Part shown: positions 7,361-14,967 of the stretch, one piece after another
Layout of the letters: each line of letters opens with the position of its first letter
How positions within the stretch are numbered: the stretch's first letter is position 1
Assembly: GCA_014874265.1 (NCBI GenBank)
Contig: JACWAM010000079.1
Location: forward strand, 1 to 35,541
DNA length: 35,541 nt
Direction of reading: 5' to 3'
Origin: Thermoleophilia bacterium
GTDB taxonomy: Bacteria > Actinomycetota > Thermoleophilia > BMS3ABIN01
Notes under the pieces: generated by a model
Seen by the model: only the letters and a program-made list of their open reading frames with translations
The model's database searches: none
What the model was told of the DNA's origin: nothing
Translations under genes and position numbers: made by a program

Positions 7361-8768
7361 CTCTTTTGAACCCGGCGCAGGCGGCAACAAACCGGGAGGC
7401 GGCCTCGCGGTTGCCGCCGAAGTGAATGTGCACGTAAGACGCCAGCACATTGTCGCGGTTATAGCCGTCCGGAGAGCCGCCGCCGGTGCGATTCGAATAG
7501 CAGTCATACGCCACGTCCCGGGGACTCCAGTCGACCGCCGACCAGTGGAACTCGTGGCCGCGGATAGCGCCGCCTCCCTTTAGCAGAATGCTGTCACGGC
7601 GCGCGGTTGCCTCCACATAACCAAGCGCCTGCCGCTTTGATTCCATCCGGGCCGGCAGGGGAATCGCGCCGCTCATCCCGCGGCGAACCCCATCCACCTC
7701 AATACTCTGGCAAAGATAGACCAGCCCCCCGCATTCGGCGTAGGTGGGAAGGCCTGCAGACACCGCCGCGGCGACGGACTGCCTCATGGCGCCGTTGGCC
7801 TCGAGCTTGTCCGCAAACATCTCCGGGAAACCGCCGCCCAAGTAAAGGCCGTCGCACGCCGGCAGCGCCTCGCCGCGAATCGGACTAAACGGGACCAGCT
7901 CGGCGCCGGCTTCCTCCAGCGCTTCCAGACTGTCAACATAATAGAAAGAGAAGGCTTCATCCCGGGCGATGGCAAGCCGCACGCGCTCCCGCCGGCCGGA
8001 GGGCGCGGCGGGTGAGACATTCCCGCCCCCGGCAACATGATCAGGCACCCCGGCGGCCTCCGGTCCGGCTGCCGCCCCGGCCAGCGACAGCAACGCATCG
8101 ATATCAACATTTTCCTGAACGTGCTCAATGATCCTCGTCAGTTTCTGCTCCAGCGGCCTCTCGCCGGCCGGCACCAGTCCCAGGTGGCGGGAAGGTATTT
8201 CGAGCCCTCGGCTCCGCGGCATGATGCCCAGCACCGGCACGCCGGCCTCGACAGCGGCAGCCGCGAGAATGCGCGCGTGTGAAGCGCCGCCAACATTGTT
8301 GAGGATGCAGCCCGCCAGTTTAACATCAGGGTCAAATGTGGCAAACCCATGAAGCAGCGGCGCCAGGCTGCGCGCCTGGCCGGAGCAGTCTGCCACCAGC
8401 ACCACCGCGCCCCCGATAAGGCCGGCAACCTCAGCGGTGCTGCCCTGGCTGCCGGCGCCGGTGCGGCCATCAAAGAGCCCCATGACGCCCTCAACAACAG
8501 CTATATCCGCTCCCGCGGCGCCGCGAACGTAGACCGCCCTGACTTCATCGGCGGAGGTGAGCCAGGTGTCGAGATTCCGGGAAGGGGCGCCGGTGACTTT
8601 CTGGTGAAACCCGGTGTCAATGTAATCCGGGCCCGCCTTGAACGGGGCAACCTTAAGGCCCCGCCGGCGGCAGGCTCCCATGATGCCAACCGCCACAGTT
8701 GTCTTCCCGACGCCGCTGGCGGCGCCGGCAATCACCAGCGGCCGGCCTGATTTCTGCTGACTATCCAT
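7338..8768 (-). CDS. cbiA: Cobyrinic acid a,c-diamide synthase
   Basis: CbiA/CobB amidates the a and c side chains of (cobalt-)cobyrinate using ATP and glutamine. The 476-residue protein has an N-terminal deaminating-synthetase-type ATPase domain with AGAASGVGKTTVAVG as P-loop, then FKAGPDYIDTGFH and VVEGVMGLFDG. The C-terminal class I glutaminase-like domain carries the nucleophile cysteine in YAECGGLVYL and the histidine in RGHEFHWS. The region between the domains (about 230-260) is glycine and proline rich and looks like a flexible linker. The ATG overlaps the stop of cobD by 8 nt. The 3' end overlaps the next gene. Length and motifs are normal. Confidence 0.95.
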   Translation of the reverse strand: MDSQQKSGRPLVIAGAASGVGKTTVAVGIMGACRRRGLKVAPFKAGPDYIDTGFHQKVTGAPSRNLDTWLTSADEVRAVYVRGAAGADIAVVEGVMGLFDGRTGAGSQGSTAEVAGLIGGAVVLVADCSGQARSLAPLLHGFATFDPDVKLAGCILNNVGGASHARILAAAAVEAGVPVLGIMPRSRGLEIPSRHLGLVPAGERPLEQKLTRIIEHVQENVDIDALLSLAGAAAGPEAAGVPDHVAGGGNVSPAAPSGRRERVRLAIARDEAFSFYYVDSLEALEEAGAELVPFSPIRGEALPACDGLYLGGGFPEMFADKLEANGAMRQSVAAAVSAGLPTYAECGGLVYLCQSIEVDGVRRGMSGAIPLPARMESKRQALGYVEATARRDSILLKGGGAIRGHEFHWSAVDWSPRDVAYDCYSNRTGGGSPDGYNRDNVLASYVHIHFGGNREAASRFVAACAGFKRDDVRAGS

Positions 8769-9903
8769 TTAACTTCTCCACCGCCCACCGGAGTGCGGAA
8801 AGCAGCTGGCTGTTGTCCCGCTCATCCCGCACCGCCACGCGGACATAACCGTCTCCCAGCCCGCGAAAAGAGCGGCAATCGCGCACGAGGATCCCCTGAA
8901 GCTCCAGCCGCTCGGCCAGATCCGCCGAGCTGCCCGCCCCGGCGCCGCCAGGCCCCGCGCCAAATGGCCCGGCACGGAAGAGAATAAAATTTGCCGCGGA
9001 GGGAAAAGTCCGGACCCCTTCGATGCCGTTTAAGTCGGTGAAAAGCCGTTCTCTTAATAGCGGCGTCAGCTTCCTGGTCCTGACCAGATAATCGCCGTCC
9101 GCCAGCGCCGCCCTTGCCGCCGCGCGCGCCAGGCAGTTGATGTTCCAGGCCGGCATGCGCGCCTTAAGCGCCGCCGCCAATGATTCCTCGGCGGCAAGGC
9201 AGCCGATTCTCAGACCCGCCAGGGCAAAAGATTTCGTGAAGGAGCGGATAACGTACAGGCCCTCGCGCACACCGCCCGACAGAACCGAGCTGCCCGCGCC
9301 GGCAAAATCGATAAACGCCTCGTCGACAACCAGCGCGGCGCCGGCGGCGCGGCACTTTTGCCACAAATATAATATCTGCTCAACATCGGCGAGATGGCCG
9401 GTCGGGTTGTTAGGATTGCAGACAAAGACAAGATCGCGCCCGCGAGGATCTACTGACTCCACATCGAGGGCGAAATCATCCGCCGGCGCAAGCATCAGGC
9501 TTTCGCACTCGGCTCCGGCAGCCTGACAGGCGGTCCGGTATTCCGAAAAGGTCGGCTCGACAATCAGCACCCGGCGCGGACCAAGCAGGACCGCCAGCCA
9601 GTAAATGATCTCGATGCTGCCGTTTCCCAGCGCGACCTCGGCCGGAGTAACGCCGAGGAACTCCGCCACATTTTCCGCCAGCCCGGCCCCGCTTTCTTCC
9701 GGATAGTAAGCCACCTCCGCCAGCGCCTTTGTGATTGCCTCCAGAGCGGCGGTGGGCGGCCCCAGCGGATTGATGCTGGCGCTGAAATCGATCAGCTCTT
9801 CCTTGGGTATTCCCAGCCGCCGCGCGGCTGCCTCCCGCCGGCCGCCATGCGCCGGAGCCGCGGAGGCGCCTACGTTCATCCCGGTGACGTCGAAGCCGGC
9901 CAT
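8761..9903 (-). CDS. cobD: L-threonine-O-3-phosphate decarboxylase, PLP-dependent
   Basis: CobD makes (R)-1-amino-2-propanol O-2-phosphate, the linker joining the corrin ring to the nucleotide loop; CbiB then attaches it. The protein (380 aa) is a fold-type I aminotransferase relative of HisC. It has the N-terminal HGG and IDFSASINPLGPP motifs, LGNGSIEIIY, NPNNPTG (about 163-169), DEAFIDF and the PLP lysine K224 in RSFTKSFALAGLRIG. Histidinol-phosphate aminotransferase is the main alternative, but the N-terminus and the location between cobO and cbiA favour CobD. An AGG directly precedes the ATG, and the gap to cobO is 14 nt. Confidence 0.92.
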   Translation of the reverse strand: MAGFDVTGMNVGASAAPAHGGRREAAARRLGIPKEELIDFSASINPLGPPTAALEAITKALAEVAYYPEESGAGLAENVAEFLGVTPAEVALGNGSIEIIYWLAVLLGPRRVLIVEPTFSEYRTACQAAGAECESLMLAPADDFALDVESVDPRGRDLVFVCNPNNPTGHLADVEQILYLWQKCRAAGAALVVDEAFIDFAGAGSSVLSGGVREGLYVIRSFTKSFALAGLRIGCLAAEESLAAALKARMPAWNINCLARAAARAALADGDYLVRTRKLTPLLRERLFTDLNGIEGVRTFPSAANFILFRAGPFGAGPGGAGAGSSADLAERLELQGILVRDCRSFRGLGDGYVRVAVRDERDNSQLLSALRWAVEKLNG

Positions 9904-9917
9904 CCTAATAATCCATC

Positions 9918-10529
9918 CTAATACTCCGTGCCTTCCCGGGCCCGGATGCCGCGCCGGAAGGGATGTTTGATCTCTCTCATTTCCGTAACATAATCACATG
10001 CGTCGATCAGCTCAGGCGGCGCGGCGCGGCCGGTAAGGACCAGCTCTACCGAGGGAGCTTTTTCCGCGAGGAGCTCCAGCAGGTCATTCACGCGGATGTG
10101 CCCGCACCTGACAATATGTGTTACCTCGTCAAGTATGACCAGGTCATACATGCCCTCCGTCACCGTCTCGCGGGCCGCCTTCCACCCGCGGGCCACCGTG
10201 TTGCCGCTTTTTTCCATGGCCTCCCGCTCCTGCGGCGAGGCAAACCGCGAGGCGCCAAACTGCCGGATGGTAAATCCTGGCCCCATTTTTTCCGCGAAAA
10301 CCAGCTCGCCGGTCTTGATGCTCGTCCGCTTTAAAAACTGGATCACCGATACCCGCCGGTCGCGGCCGAGCGCCCGCAGCGCCAAACCGAGCGCCGCCGT
10401 CGTTTTGCCCTTGCCGTCGCCGGTGTAGAGATGGATCAGTCCCTGCGGCCGCTTCTGTTCCCAGAGAACGCGGGCGAGCTTCTCTTTCTCAGCCGCGGCG
10501 CCCGCCTCCAGGGTATCGCCGGAGCTCAT
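9918..10529 (-). CDS. cobO: Cob(I)yrinic acid a,c-diamide adenosyltransferase (CobO/BtuR type)
   Basis: Transfers the adenosyl group of ATP to the reduced corrinoid cobalt. The P-loop is YTGDGKGKTTAALG (preceded by QGLIHL), followed by VSVIQFLKR, YDLVILDEV and LTGRAAPPELIDACDYVTEM. All are diagnostic of the CobA/CobO/BtuR family rather than PduO or EutT. An upstream in-frame start exists at 10550. I prefer the ATG at 10529 because it overlaps the cbiB stop as TGATG and has AAAGGG about 6 nt ahead, giving a 203-residue protein of usual length. This is an example of stop-start coupling within the operon. Confidence 0.95.
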   Translation of the reverse strand: MSSGDTLEAGAAAEKEKLARVLWEQKRPQGLIHLYTGDGKGKTTAALGLALRALGRDRRVSVIQFLKRTSIKTGELVFAEKMGPGFTIRQFGASRFASPQEREAMEKSGNTVARGWKAARETVTEGMYDLVILDEVTHIVRCGHIRVNDLLELLAEKAPSVELVLTGRAAPPELIDACDYVTEMREIKHPFRRGIRAREGTEY

Positions 10530-11494
10530 CAGAAACCCTTTCGCCAGCACCGGCGCATGAAAATGCCGGCGACAAGCATGATGCCGGCGCTATAATACAT
10601 CAGATTGGCCGCCCGGCCGATATCGTCGCTGTCTGGATGCCGCTTGCCCTCGCCGATCAGCGGGCCTTCGACCAGTTTTCCCTTGTAGCTTCTGGAGCCG
10701 CCCAGACAAATGCCAAGAGCTCCCGCGAACGCGCTTTCGCAAACGCCCGCGTTTGGGCTCCGGTGACTGCGCGAGTCACGACGCCAGGTCGCGATGGCGG
10801 CGCCTGGGCGGCCTCCCACGGCCGGCCCCGCCAGGGCCGCCGCCAGACCGGTAAGGCGAGCGGGAATAAAACCCGCGGCGTCATCCAGCCTCGCCGCCGC
10901 CCAGCCAAAGTCTTTATAGTCACGGTCCCGATAGCCGATCATCGAGTCGAGCGTATTGATCATTTTATACGTCATTGCCAGTGGCGCTCCGCCGATCAGC
11001 CCGTAAAACACAGGGGCGATGACGCCGTCGTTTGAATTTTCCGCCACGCTCTCGATGGCGGCCCTGGTCACGCCGGCGCCGTCGAGTTCGGCGGTGTCGC
11101 GGCCTACCAAATGGGCGACCGCTGCGCGCCCGTCATCAATCCCTGAGGCGAGATCCCGCTGAACATCCCTGGCTGCCTGAAAAAGGGAGTGGCCGGCAAG
11201 CGCCAGCGACAGCAGCATCACCTCGGTTGCAGGACGGATCCGGTCCGGCACTGCCTGAAGCAGCTTTCGCACTGCCCAGAAAGTTCCCGCCGGCAAAGCG
11301 ATAGCCACCACCGACCCGGAGACGCGCTCGGCGACCGGTCCATGGCGCCGCCCCGGAACTGCTTGGTCGGCAAGCCCGATTAACTTGCCCATCCAGGAAA
11401 CCGGGTGCAGGGCCTCCGGAGGCTCTCCCATGAGCGCGTCAACTGTAAACGCGAGCAGGAGGCCCGCGCCGTTTCTGTCAAACCAGTCCGGCAA
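10529..11494 (-). CDS. cbiB: Adenosylcobinamide-phosphate synthase, integral membrane
   Basis: CbiB/CobD joins adenosylcobyrate to aminopropanol phosphate. The 321-residue protein is hydrophobic with several predicted membrane segments (for example around VVAIALPAGTFW, VMLLSLALAGHSL and IAPVFYGLIGGAPLAM). It has the family motifs GEPPEALHPVSWMGK, SVAENSNDGVIAPVFY, YKMINTLDSMIGY and FGWAAARLDD. The start is TTG, lying inside the last codons of cobQ (17-nt overlap). No better start is available before the conserved GEPP region except internal GTG codons. The C-terminus ends at the TGATG junction with cobO. Confidence 0.94.
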   Translation of the reverse strand: MPDWFDRNGAGLLLAFTVDALMGEPPEALHPVSWMGKLIGLADQAVPGRRHGPVAERVSGSVVAIALPAGTFWAVRKLLQAVPDRIRPATEVMLLSLALAGHSLFQAARDVQRDLASGIDDGRAAVAHLVGRDTAELDGAGVTRAAIESVAENSNDGVIAPVFYGLIGGAPLAMTYKMINTLDSMIGYRDRDYKDFGWAAARLDDAAGFIPARLTGLAAALAGPAVGGRPGAAIATWRRDSRSHRSPNAGVCESAFAGALGICLGGSRSYKGKLVEGPLIGEGKRHPDSDDIGRAANLMYYSAGIMLVAGIFMRRCWRKGF

Positions 11495-13034
11495 TCCGGT
11501 AGATCTCCTCGACGTCGATCGACTGCCTCAGCTCACGGGCCAGACGGTCGTACTCATGCTCCTTCAGTGCCCCCAGCCCGAGCAGCGGCATATCGGCGGG
11601 ACAGCCAAAATACGCCAGCAGCTCAGCCAGCACCTCGTCGCAGTCAAAAAAGCCATGGAAATATGTGCCCAGCACGAGGCCGTTTCTGCTGATGGCGCCG
11701 TCCGGACCTTTCCCGGTGTCCAGCAGCGGGCTGGCATCCGGACCCAGAGCCGTCCGGCCCATGTGGATTTCGTAACCGGATACCTTTGTTCCCTTTCGCA
11801 GCAACGGGCTTTCACCGGTAACGGCGCCGTGAACGCGGGTGGTTTCCTTCTCCGGCCCGAAGGTAGTCTCAACGTCAAGTAAACCAAGAGCCTTTGCCCC
11901 GCCGGCGCCCCCGTCAATTCCCTGCGGATCCAGGATCTGCCTGCCCAGCATCTGGTAGCCGCCACAGATGCCGATTACCGGCGTACCAATGTCGGCCTGC
12001 CTGATTATTTCCGCGGCCAGGCCGCTCGACCAGAGAAACCGAAGGTCCGGCAATGTGCTCTTTGTTCCCGGAATGATGATCAGGTCGGCGCCGGATATGC
12101 CGGCGGGATGTTCCACATATTCGCATGCAAATCCGGAGCAACCGCCAAGCGCGTCAAAATCGGTAAAATTCGAAATCCGGGGCAGGCGCACGATCCGGAC
12201 CTGGACCGTCCTGGCAGAGCCTGACCCCTCGTTGCGGCGCGCATCCGACGGCCACAGGGCGTTCCCCGGCGTCCTCGGGAAATCGCAGGGAGCCGGCCGC
12301 GGTCCGGACAGGGCCACGGAATCTTCTTCCTCGATCCTGAGGTCCTTGATGAAGGGAACCACGCCAAGCACCGGCCGCTCGCAGCGTGCTTCCAGGAAAT
12401 CGATCCCCGGCTCCAGGATGGAGCGGTCTCCCCGAAACTTGTTGATGATCAAACCTGCCACCCGCTCCCGCTCGCCCGGTTCCAGCAGCTCCATCGTCCC
12501 CACCAGCGACGCAAACACGCCGCCGCGCTCGATATCGCCGATAAGACAGACCGGGGCGTCGGCGATCTCGGCCACGGTCATGTTGGCAATGTCATGCCCG
12601 CGAAAATTGATCTCGGCCGGGCTGCCCGCGCCTTCAATGATAACGACCTGAAAGTCGCGGCGGAGCCGCTCCAGCGATTCCGAGACGGCGTCCAGCAGAC
12701 CAAGCTTGTACCCATGATAGTCAATCGCGGTCATCGTTCCCACTGGTTTTCCCTGAACAATCACTTGCGCGCCCGTATCCGTGGTCGGCTTCAGCAGCAC
12801 AGGGTTCATGTCCACGGTGGGATCGATGCCGGCTGCTTCGGCCTGGACGACCTGGGCTCGCCCCATTTCGCCGCCGTCGATGCTGATGAAAGAATTAAGC
12901 GACATGTTCTGTGATTTAAACGGCGCCACGGCAAAGCCGTCCTGCGCCATGATCCTGGCCAGGCCCGCCACCAGCAACGTCTTGCCGGCGTGAGACGCTG
13001 TTCCCTGGAGCATAATCGTTTTTGCCAACTTCAC
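11478..13034 (-). CDS. cobQ: Cobyric acid synthase, glutamine-hydrolysing
   Basis: CobQ/CbiP amidates the b, d, e and g side chains of adenosylcobyrinate a,c-diamide. The 518-residue protein has an N-terminal ATPase domain: MLQGTASHAGKT as P-loop, PFKSQNMSLNS, and EGAGSPAEINFRGHDIANM. The C-terminal glutaminase domain carries the nucleophile cysteine in IGICGGYQMLG and the histidine in YFHGFFD. An extra segment of roughly 25-30 residues (around SGPRPAPCDFPRTPG) precedes VRIVRLPRISNFTDFD, making the protein slightly longer than usual. The GTG start has AAAGGG 6 nt upstream; an ATG seven codons in is an alternative. The gap to cobU is 183 nt and contains a dispersed repeat. Confidence 0.95.
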   Translation of the reverse strand: MKLAKTIMLQGTASHAGKTLLVAGLARIMAQDGFAVAPFKSQNMSLNSFISIDGGEMGRAQVVQAEAAGIDPTVDMNPVLLKPTTDTGAQVIVQGKPVGTMTAIDYHGYKLGLLDAVSESLERLRRDFQVVIIEGAGSPAEINFRGHDIANMTVAEIADAPVCLIGDIERGGVFASLVGTMELLEPGERERVAGLIINKFRGDRSILEPGIDFLEARCERPVLGVVPFIKDLRIEEEDSVALSGPRPAPCDFPRTPGNALWPSDARRNEGSGSARTVQVRIVRLPRISNFTDFDALGGCSGFACEYVEHPAGISGADLIIIPGTKSTLPDLRFLWSSGLAAEIIRQADIGTPVIGICGGYQMLGRQILDPQGIDGGAGGAKALGLLDVETTFGPEKETTRVHGAVTGESPLLRKGTKVSGYEIHMGRTALGPDASPLLDTGKGPDGAISRNGLVLGTYFHGFFDCDEVLAELLAYFGCPADMPLLGLGALKEHEYDRLARELRQSIDVEEIYRIAGLV

Positions 13035-13170
13035 TATAACCCTTTACTTTAGCCTTAATTACTCATTCCAGGTGATCATCAATTCGTTTAGGCTTCTATG
13101 ACGCATTCCGGCGCCCGGTGCGAAGCAACGGGCGCGAAGAACCGGCTTTTTCCAAAAGCAGTCAAGAGCC

Positions 13171-13200
13171 GACCGATCTTTCGCCTTCGCTCCGGATGAC
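13171..13200 (-). repeat. Dispersed intergenic repeat, copy 2
   Basis: On the minus strand this reads GTCATCCGGAGCGAAGGCGA followed by AAGATCGGTC, between cobU and cobQ. It is related to the copies at 2858-2886 and 26972-27004 and sits inside the cobalamin operon. Confidence 0.55.
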
Positions 13201-13217
13201 ACGCTGGAATATTCACT

Positions 13218-13751
13218 TTATTTTATTCGTACCGGTACGCCGGAGACGCAAAGGTAGACTTCATCCGCCAAGGCGGCCAGCTTCTGATTCGCGAGCCCGG
13301 CAACATCCCGGAAAAACCTCCCCAGGGGCGACTCGGGCACGATGCCCAATCCCACTTCGTTGCTGACCACGATCAGCTTTCCCGATCCGTTCTCAAGCCG
13401 GCAGGCCGCGGCCACCTGCTCGACCTCGTCGCTGAAGAGCTTCACCATGGCTCCTCCAGCCGCGATGTTCGGATCAGCCGTAAGCAGATTTGACAGGTAG
13501 ACAGTCAGGCAATCAACCAGGACGGTGCCACCCTCCTCCAGCGCCTGCTGGATGGCGCCCGGCAATCCCCTGGTTGCCTCAACCGTCTTCCACGACGGCG
13601 GCCGCCGCCGCCGGTGCTCGTCGATCCGTGCTTTCATCTCGGCGTCACCGGGCTCGGCCGTGGCGATATAGGTTACGCCGCCGCCTTCCAGCGCCAGTTT
13701 TTCGGCCAACGCGCTCTTGCCGCTCCGGGCGCCTCCCGTAATGAAAATCAT
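13218..13751 (-). CDS. cobU: Adenosylcobinamide kinase / adenosylcobinamide-phosphate guanylyltransferase
   Basis: CobU phosphorylates adenosylcobinamide and then adds GMP from GTP, activating it for nucleotide-loop attachment. The 177-residue protein has P-loop TGGARSGKS (5-13), YIATAEPGDAEM, RIDEHRRRRP with the guanylylated histidine about residue 46, LVDCLTVYLSNLL and VSNEVGLGIVPESPLGR. It is the first full gene after the riboswitch. No Shine-Dalgarno precedes its ATG. The start overlaps (ATGA) the stop of a nine-codon leader ORF, so translation may be coupled to that ORF. Confidence 0.95.
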   Translation of the reverse strand: MIFITGGARSGKSALAEKLALEGGGVTYIATAEPGDAEMKARIDEHRRRRPPSWKTVEATRGLPGAIQQALEEGGTVLVDCLTVYLSNLLTADPNIAAGGAMVKLFSDEVEQVAAACRLENGSGKLIVVSNEVGLGIVPESPLGRFFRDVAGLANQKLAALADEVYLCVSGVPVRIK

Positions 13752-13777
13752 GGGTAAAGATCCAACGGCAGATCCAT
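13748..13777 (-). CDS. Nine-codon leader ORF overlapping cobU (candidate)
   Basis: ATG at 13777 opens MDLPLDLYP and stops with TGA sharing ATGA with the cobU start. Its possible Shine-Dalgarno, AAGGGGG, is the 3' arm of the intrinsic terminator, 8 nt upstream. cobU itself lacks a binding site, so coupled initiation is plausible. The peptide resembles no family, and the arrangement could be chance. Confidence 0.3.
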   Translation of the reverse strand: MDLPLDLYP

Positions 13778-13807
13778 AAAAAAAGCCCCCTTCTTCCAGA
13801 AGCGGGC
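13778..13807 (-). terminator. Intrinsic terminator between riboswitch and cobU
   Basis: On the minus strand, GCCCGCTTCT and AGAAGGGGGC pair at nine of ten positions around a four-base loop and run into seven T residues. It lies about 55 nt beyond the B12 box, where a transcriptional expression platform would be expected. This argues that cobalamin binding causes premature termination. Confidence 0.8.
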
Positions 13808-13861
13808 CGGTAAATAAAAACCCTAGCCACTCCTTCCGCGAAGAGCTTCCTGACTAGAGCC

Positions 13862-14100
13862 CGCGGGCAGGTTTCCTGGCTCCTGGGTCTTTATGTTTCC
13901 ACGGCGCCTTCCCGAGCAAGAGCCAATCCGCAGATTTTTCACCGTCAGGATAGACTCTTAAGCCCAGTGGCCCGTTCCAACAGGAACGGAGCGCGAAAAC
14001 CCCAGTAACAGTGGCGGGACCGCGCCGGCTTTCAACCGGCTTCCCTCAAGCGCTCCGGGCGGCAAAAGCGCCCGCAGCGACCCGCAAGCTGATCCAAATA
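13862..14100 (-). promoter_or_regulatory. Adenosylcobalamin riboswitch
   Basis: Minus-strand leader of the cobalamin operon. It contains the conserved core GGGAAGCCGGTTGAAAGCCG running into GCGCGGTCCCGCCACTG (about 13998-14045), then GCCACTGGGCTTAAGAG, and the B12 box AGCCAGGAAACCTGC (13867-13881). The order and spacing match the cobalamin riboswitch class. Together with the promoter on one side and the terminator on the other it forms a complete transcription-attenuation leader. Exact 5' boundary is approximate. Confidence 0.95.
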
Positions 14101-14109
14101 GGTTAAAAA

Positions 14110-14139
14110 AGTATATGAGCTTTTACGCTGTTTTTTCAA
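14110..14139 (-). promoter_or_regulatory. Sigma-A-type promoter of the cobalamin operon
   Basis: Minus-strand TTGAAA (14134-14139), 18-nt spacer, TATACT (14110-14115), each one mismatch from consensus. Transcription would begin near 14103, directly at the 5' edge of the riboswitch. Confidence 0.75.
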
Positions 14140-14166
14140 GCGGCAGGATCGGCTGCTTTTACCGCA

Positions 14167-14844
14167 CTACTCCAGCACTTCGTCGAACTCCACCTGCAGT
14201 AGTCCCTTTCTGATCGCATAACGCACCAGTTCGGCGCGCTTGTGCAGATTGAGCTTCTCCATGATGTTCGCCTTGTGCGTCTCCACCGTCTTGACGCTGA
14301 TAAACAGATTATCGGCAATTTCCCGGTTGGTGTAGCCCTCGGCTACGAGAGTGAGGATCTCCCGTTCGCGTCCGGTTAGCATATCGTAGCTGGTGGCAGG
14401 CTCCTGACCCTGTTTGATCTTATCCAGATAATCCTCCACCACCATCTTCGCCGCCGATGGATAAAGGAAACAGTCGCCGTTGCTGACAACGTGGATGGCG
14501 TTGACAAGGTCGCTGTCCGCCGCCTTTTTCAGCACATAGCCGGAGGCGCCCGCCTGTAGAACCTGGAATAGATATTCCTCGTTATCATGCATCGTCAACA
14601 CCAGGATCTTGACGTCCCGGTCCCGCTTCTTGATTTGCTTCGTCGCTTCCATCCCGTTCATCACTGGCATGCCGATGTCCATTAAGACGACATCCGGGTG
14701 CAGCTCCTGCGTTTTTTGCATTCCCTCGAGACCGTTCTCCGCCTCACCAACAACCTCGATGTCGCTTTGCTCAGTCAGCAGCCGGTTTAACCCTGCCCGC
14801 AAAATTGCATGGTCGTCAACTAGTAAAACCTTGATCTTGCCCAT
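14167..14844 (-). CDS. NarL/DegU-type response regulator
   Basis: A 225-residue DNA-binding regulator. The receiver domain (1-120) has the acidic pocket VDDH at 9-12, phosphoacceptor Asp56 in VLMDIGMP, the TMHD switch region and lysine in YVLKKA. The LuxR-type helix-turn-helix (about 155-215) reads LTGREREILTLVAEGYTNRE followed by IADNLFISVKTVETHKANIM. AAGGAGAGGGG stands 4 nt ahead of the ATG. It lies 123 nt downstream of a DegS/NarX-like histidine kinase on the same strand and is its probable partner. Targets are unknown. The cobalamin operon lies next to it but has its own promoter and riboswitch. Confidence 0.93.
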   Translation of the reverse strand: MGKIKVLLVDDHAILRAGLNRLLTEQSDIEVVGEAENGLEGMQKTQELHPDVVLMDIGMPVMNGMEATKQIKKRDRDVKILVLTMHDNEEYLFQVLQAGASGYVLKKAADSDLVNAIHVVSNGDCFLYPSAAKMVVEDYLDKIKQGQEPATSYDMLTGREREILTLVAEGYTNREIADNLFISVKTVETHKANIMEKLNLHKRAELVRYAIRKGLLQVEFDEVLE

Positions 14845-14967
14845 GATACCCCTCTCCTTGACATTGTTGCCCTCCGCGTCCGGACCAAAGCTGCCCGTAG
14901 CCGGGCCTCATGACGCAGAGGATGGCAAAAATCATCCACAAAAACGATTTTGTCGGCAGGACGGATG

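Noticed and set aside
7361-7507. Extension of the cbiX-cbiC frame upstream to 7507
   Set aside because: It overlaps the cbiA C-terminus in another frame, is composition-driven, and has no similarity to CbiX; the ATG at 7360 fits better.
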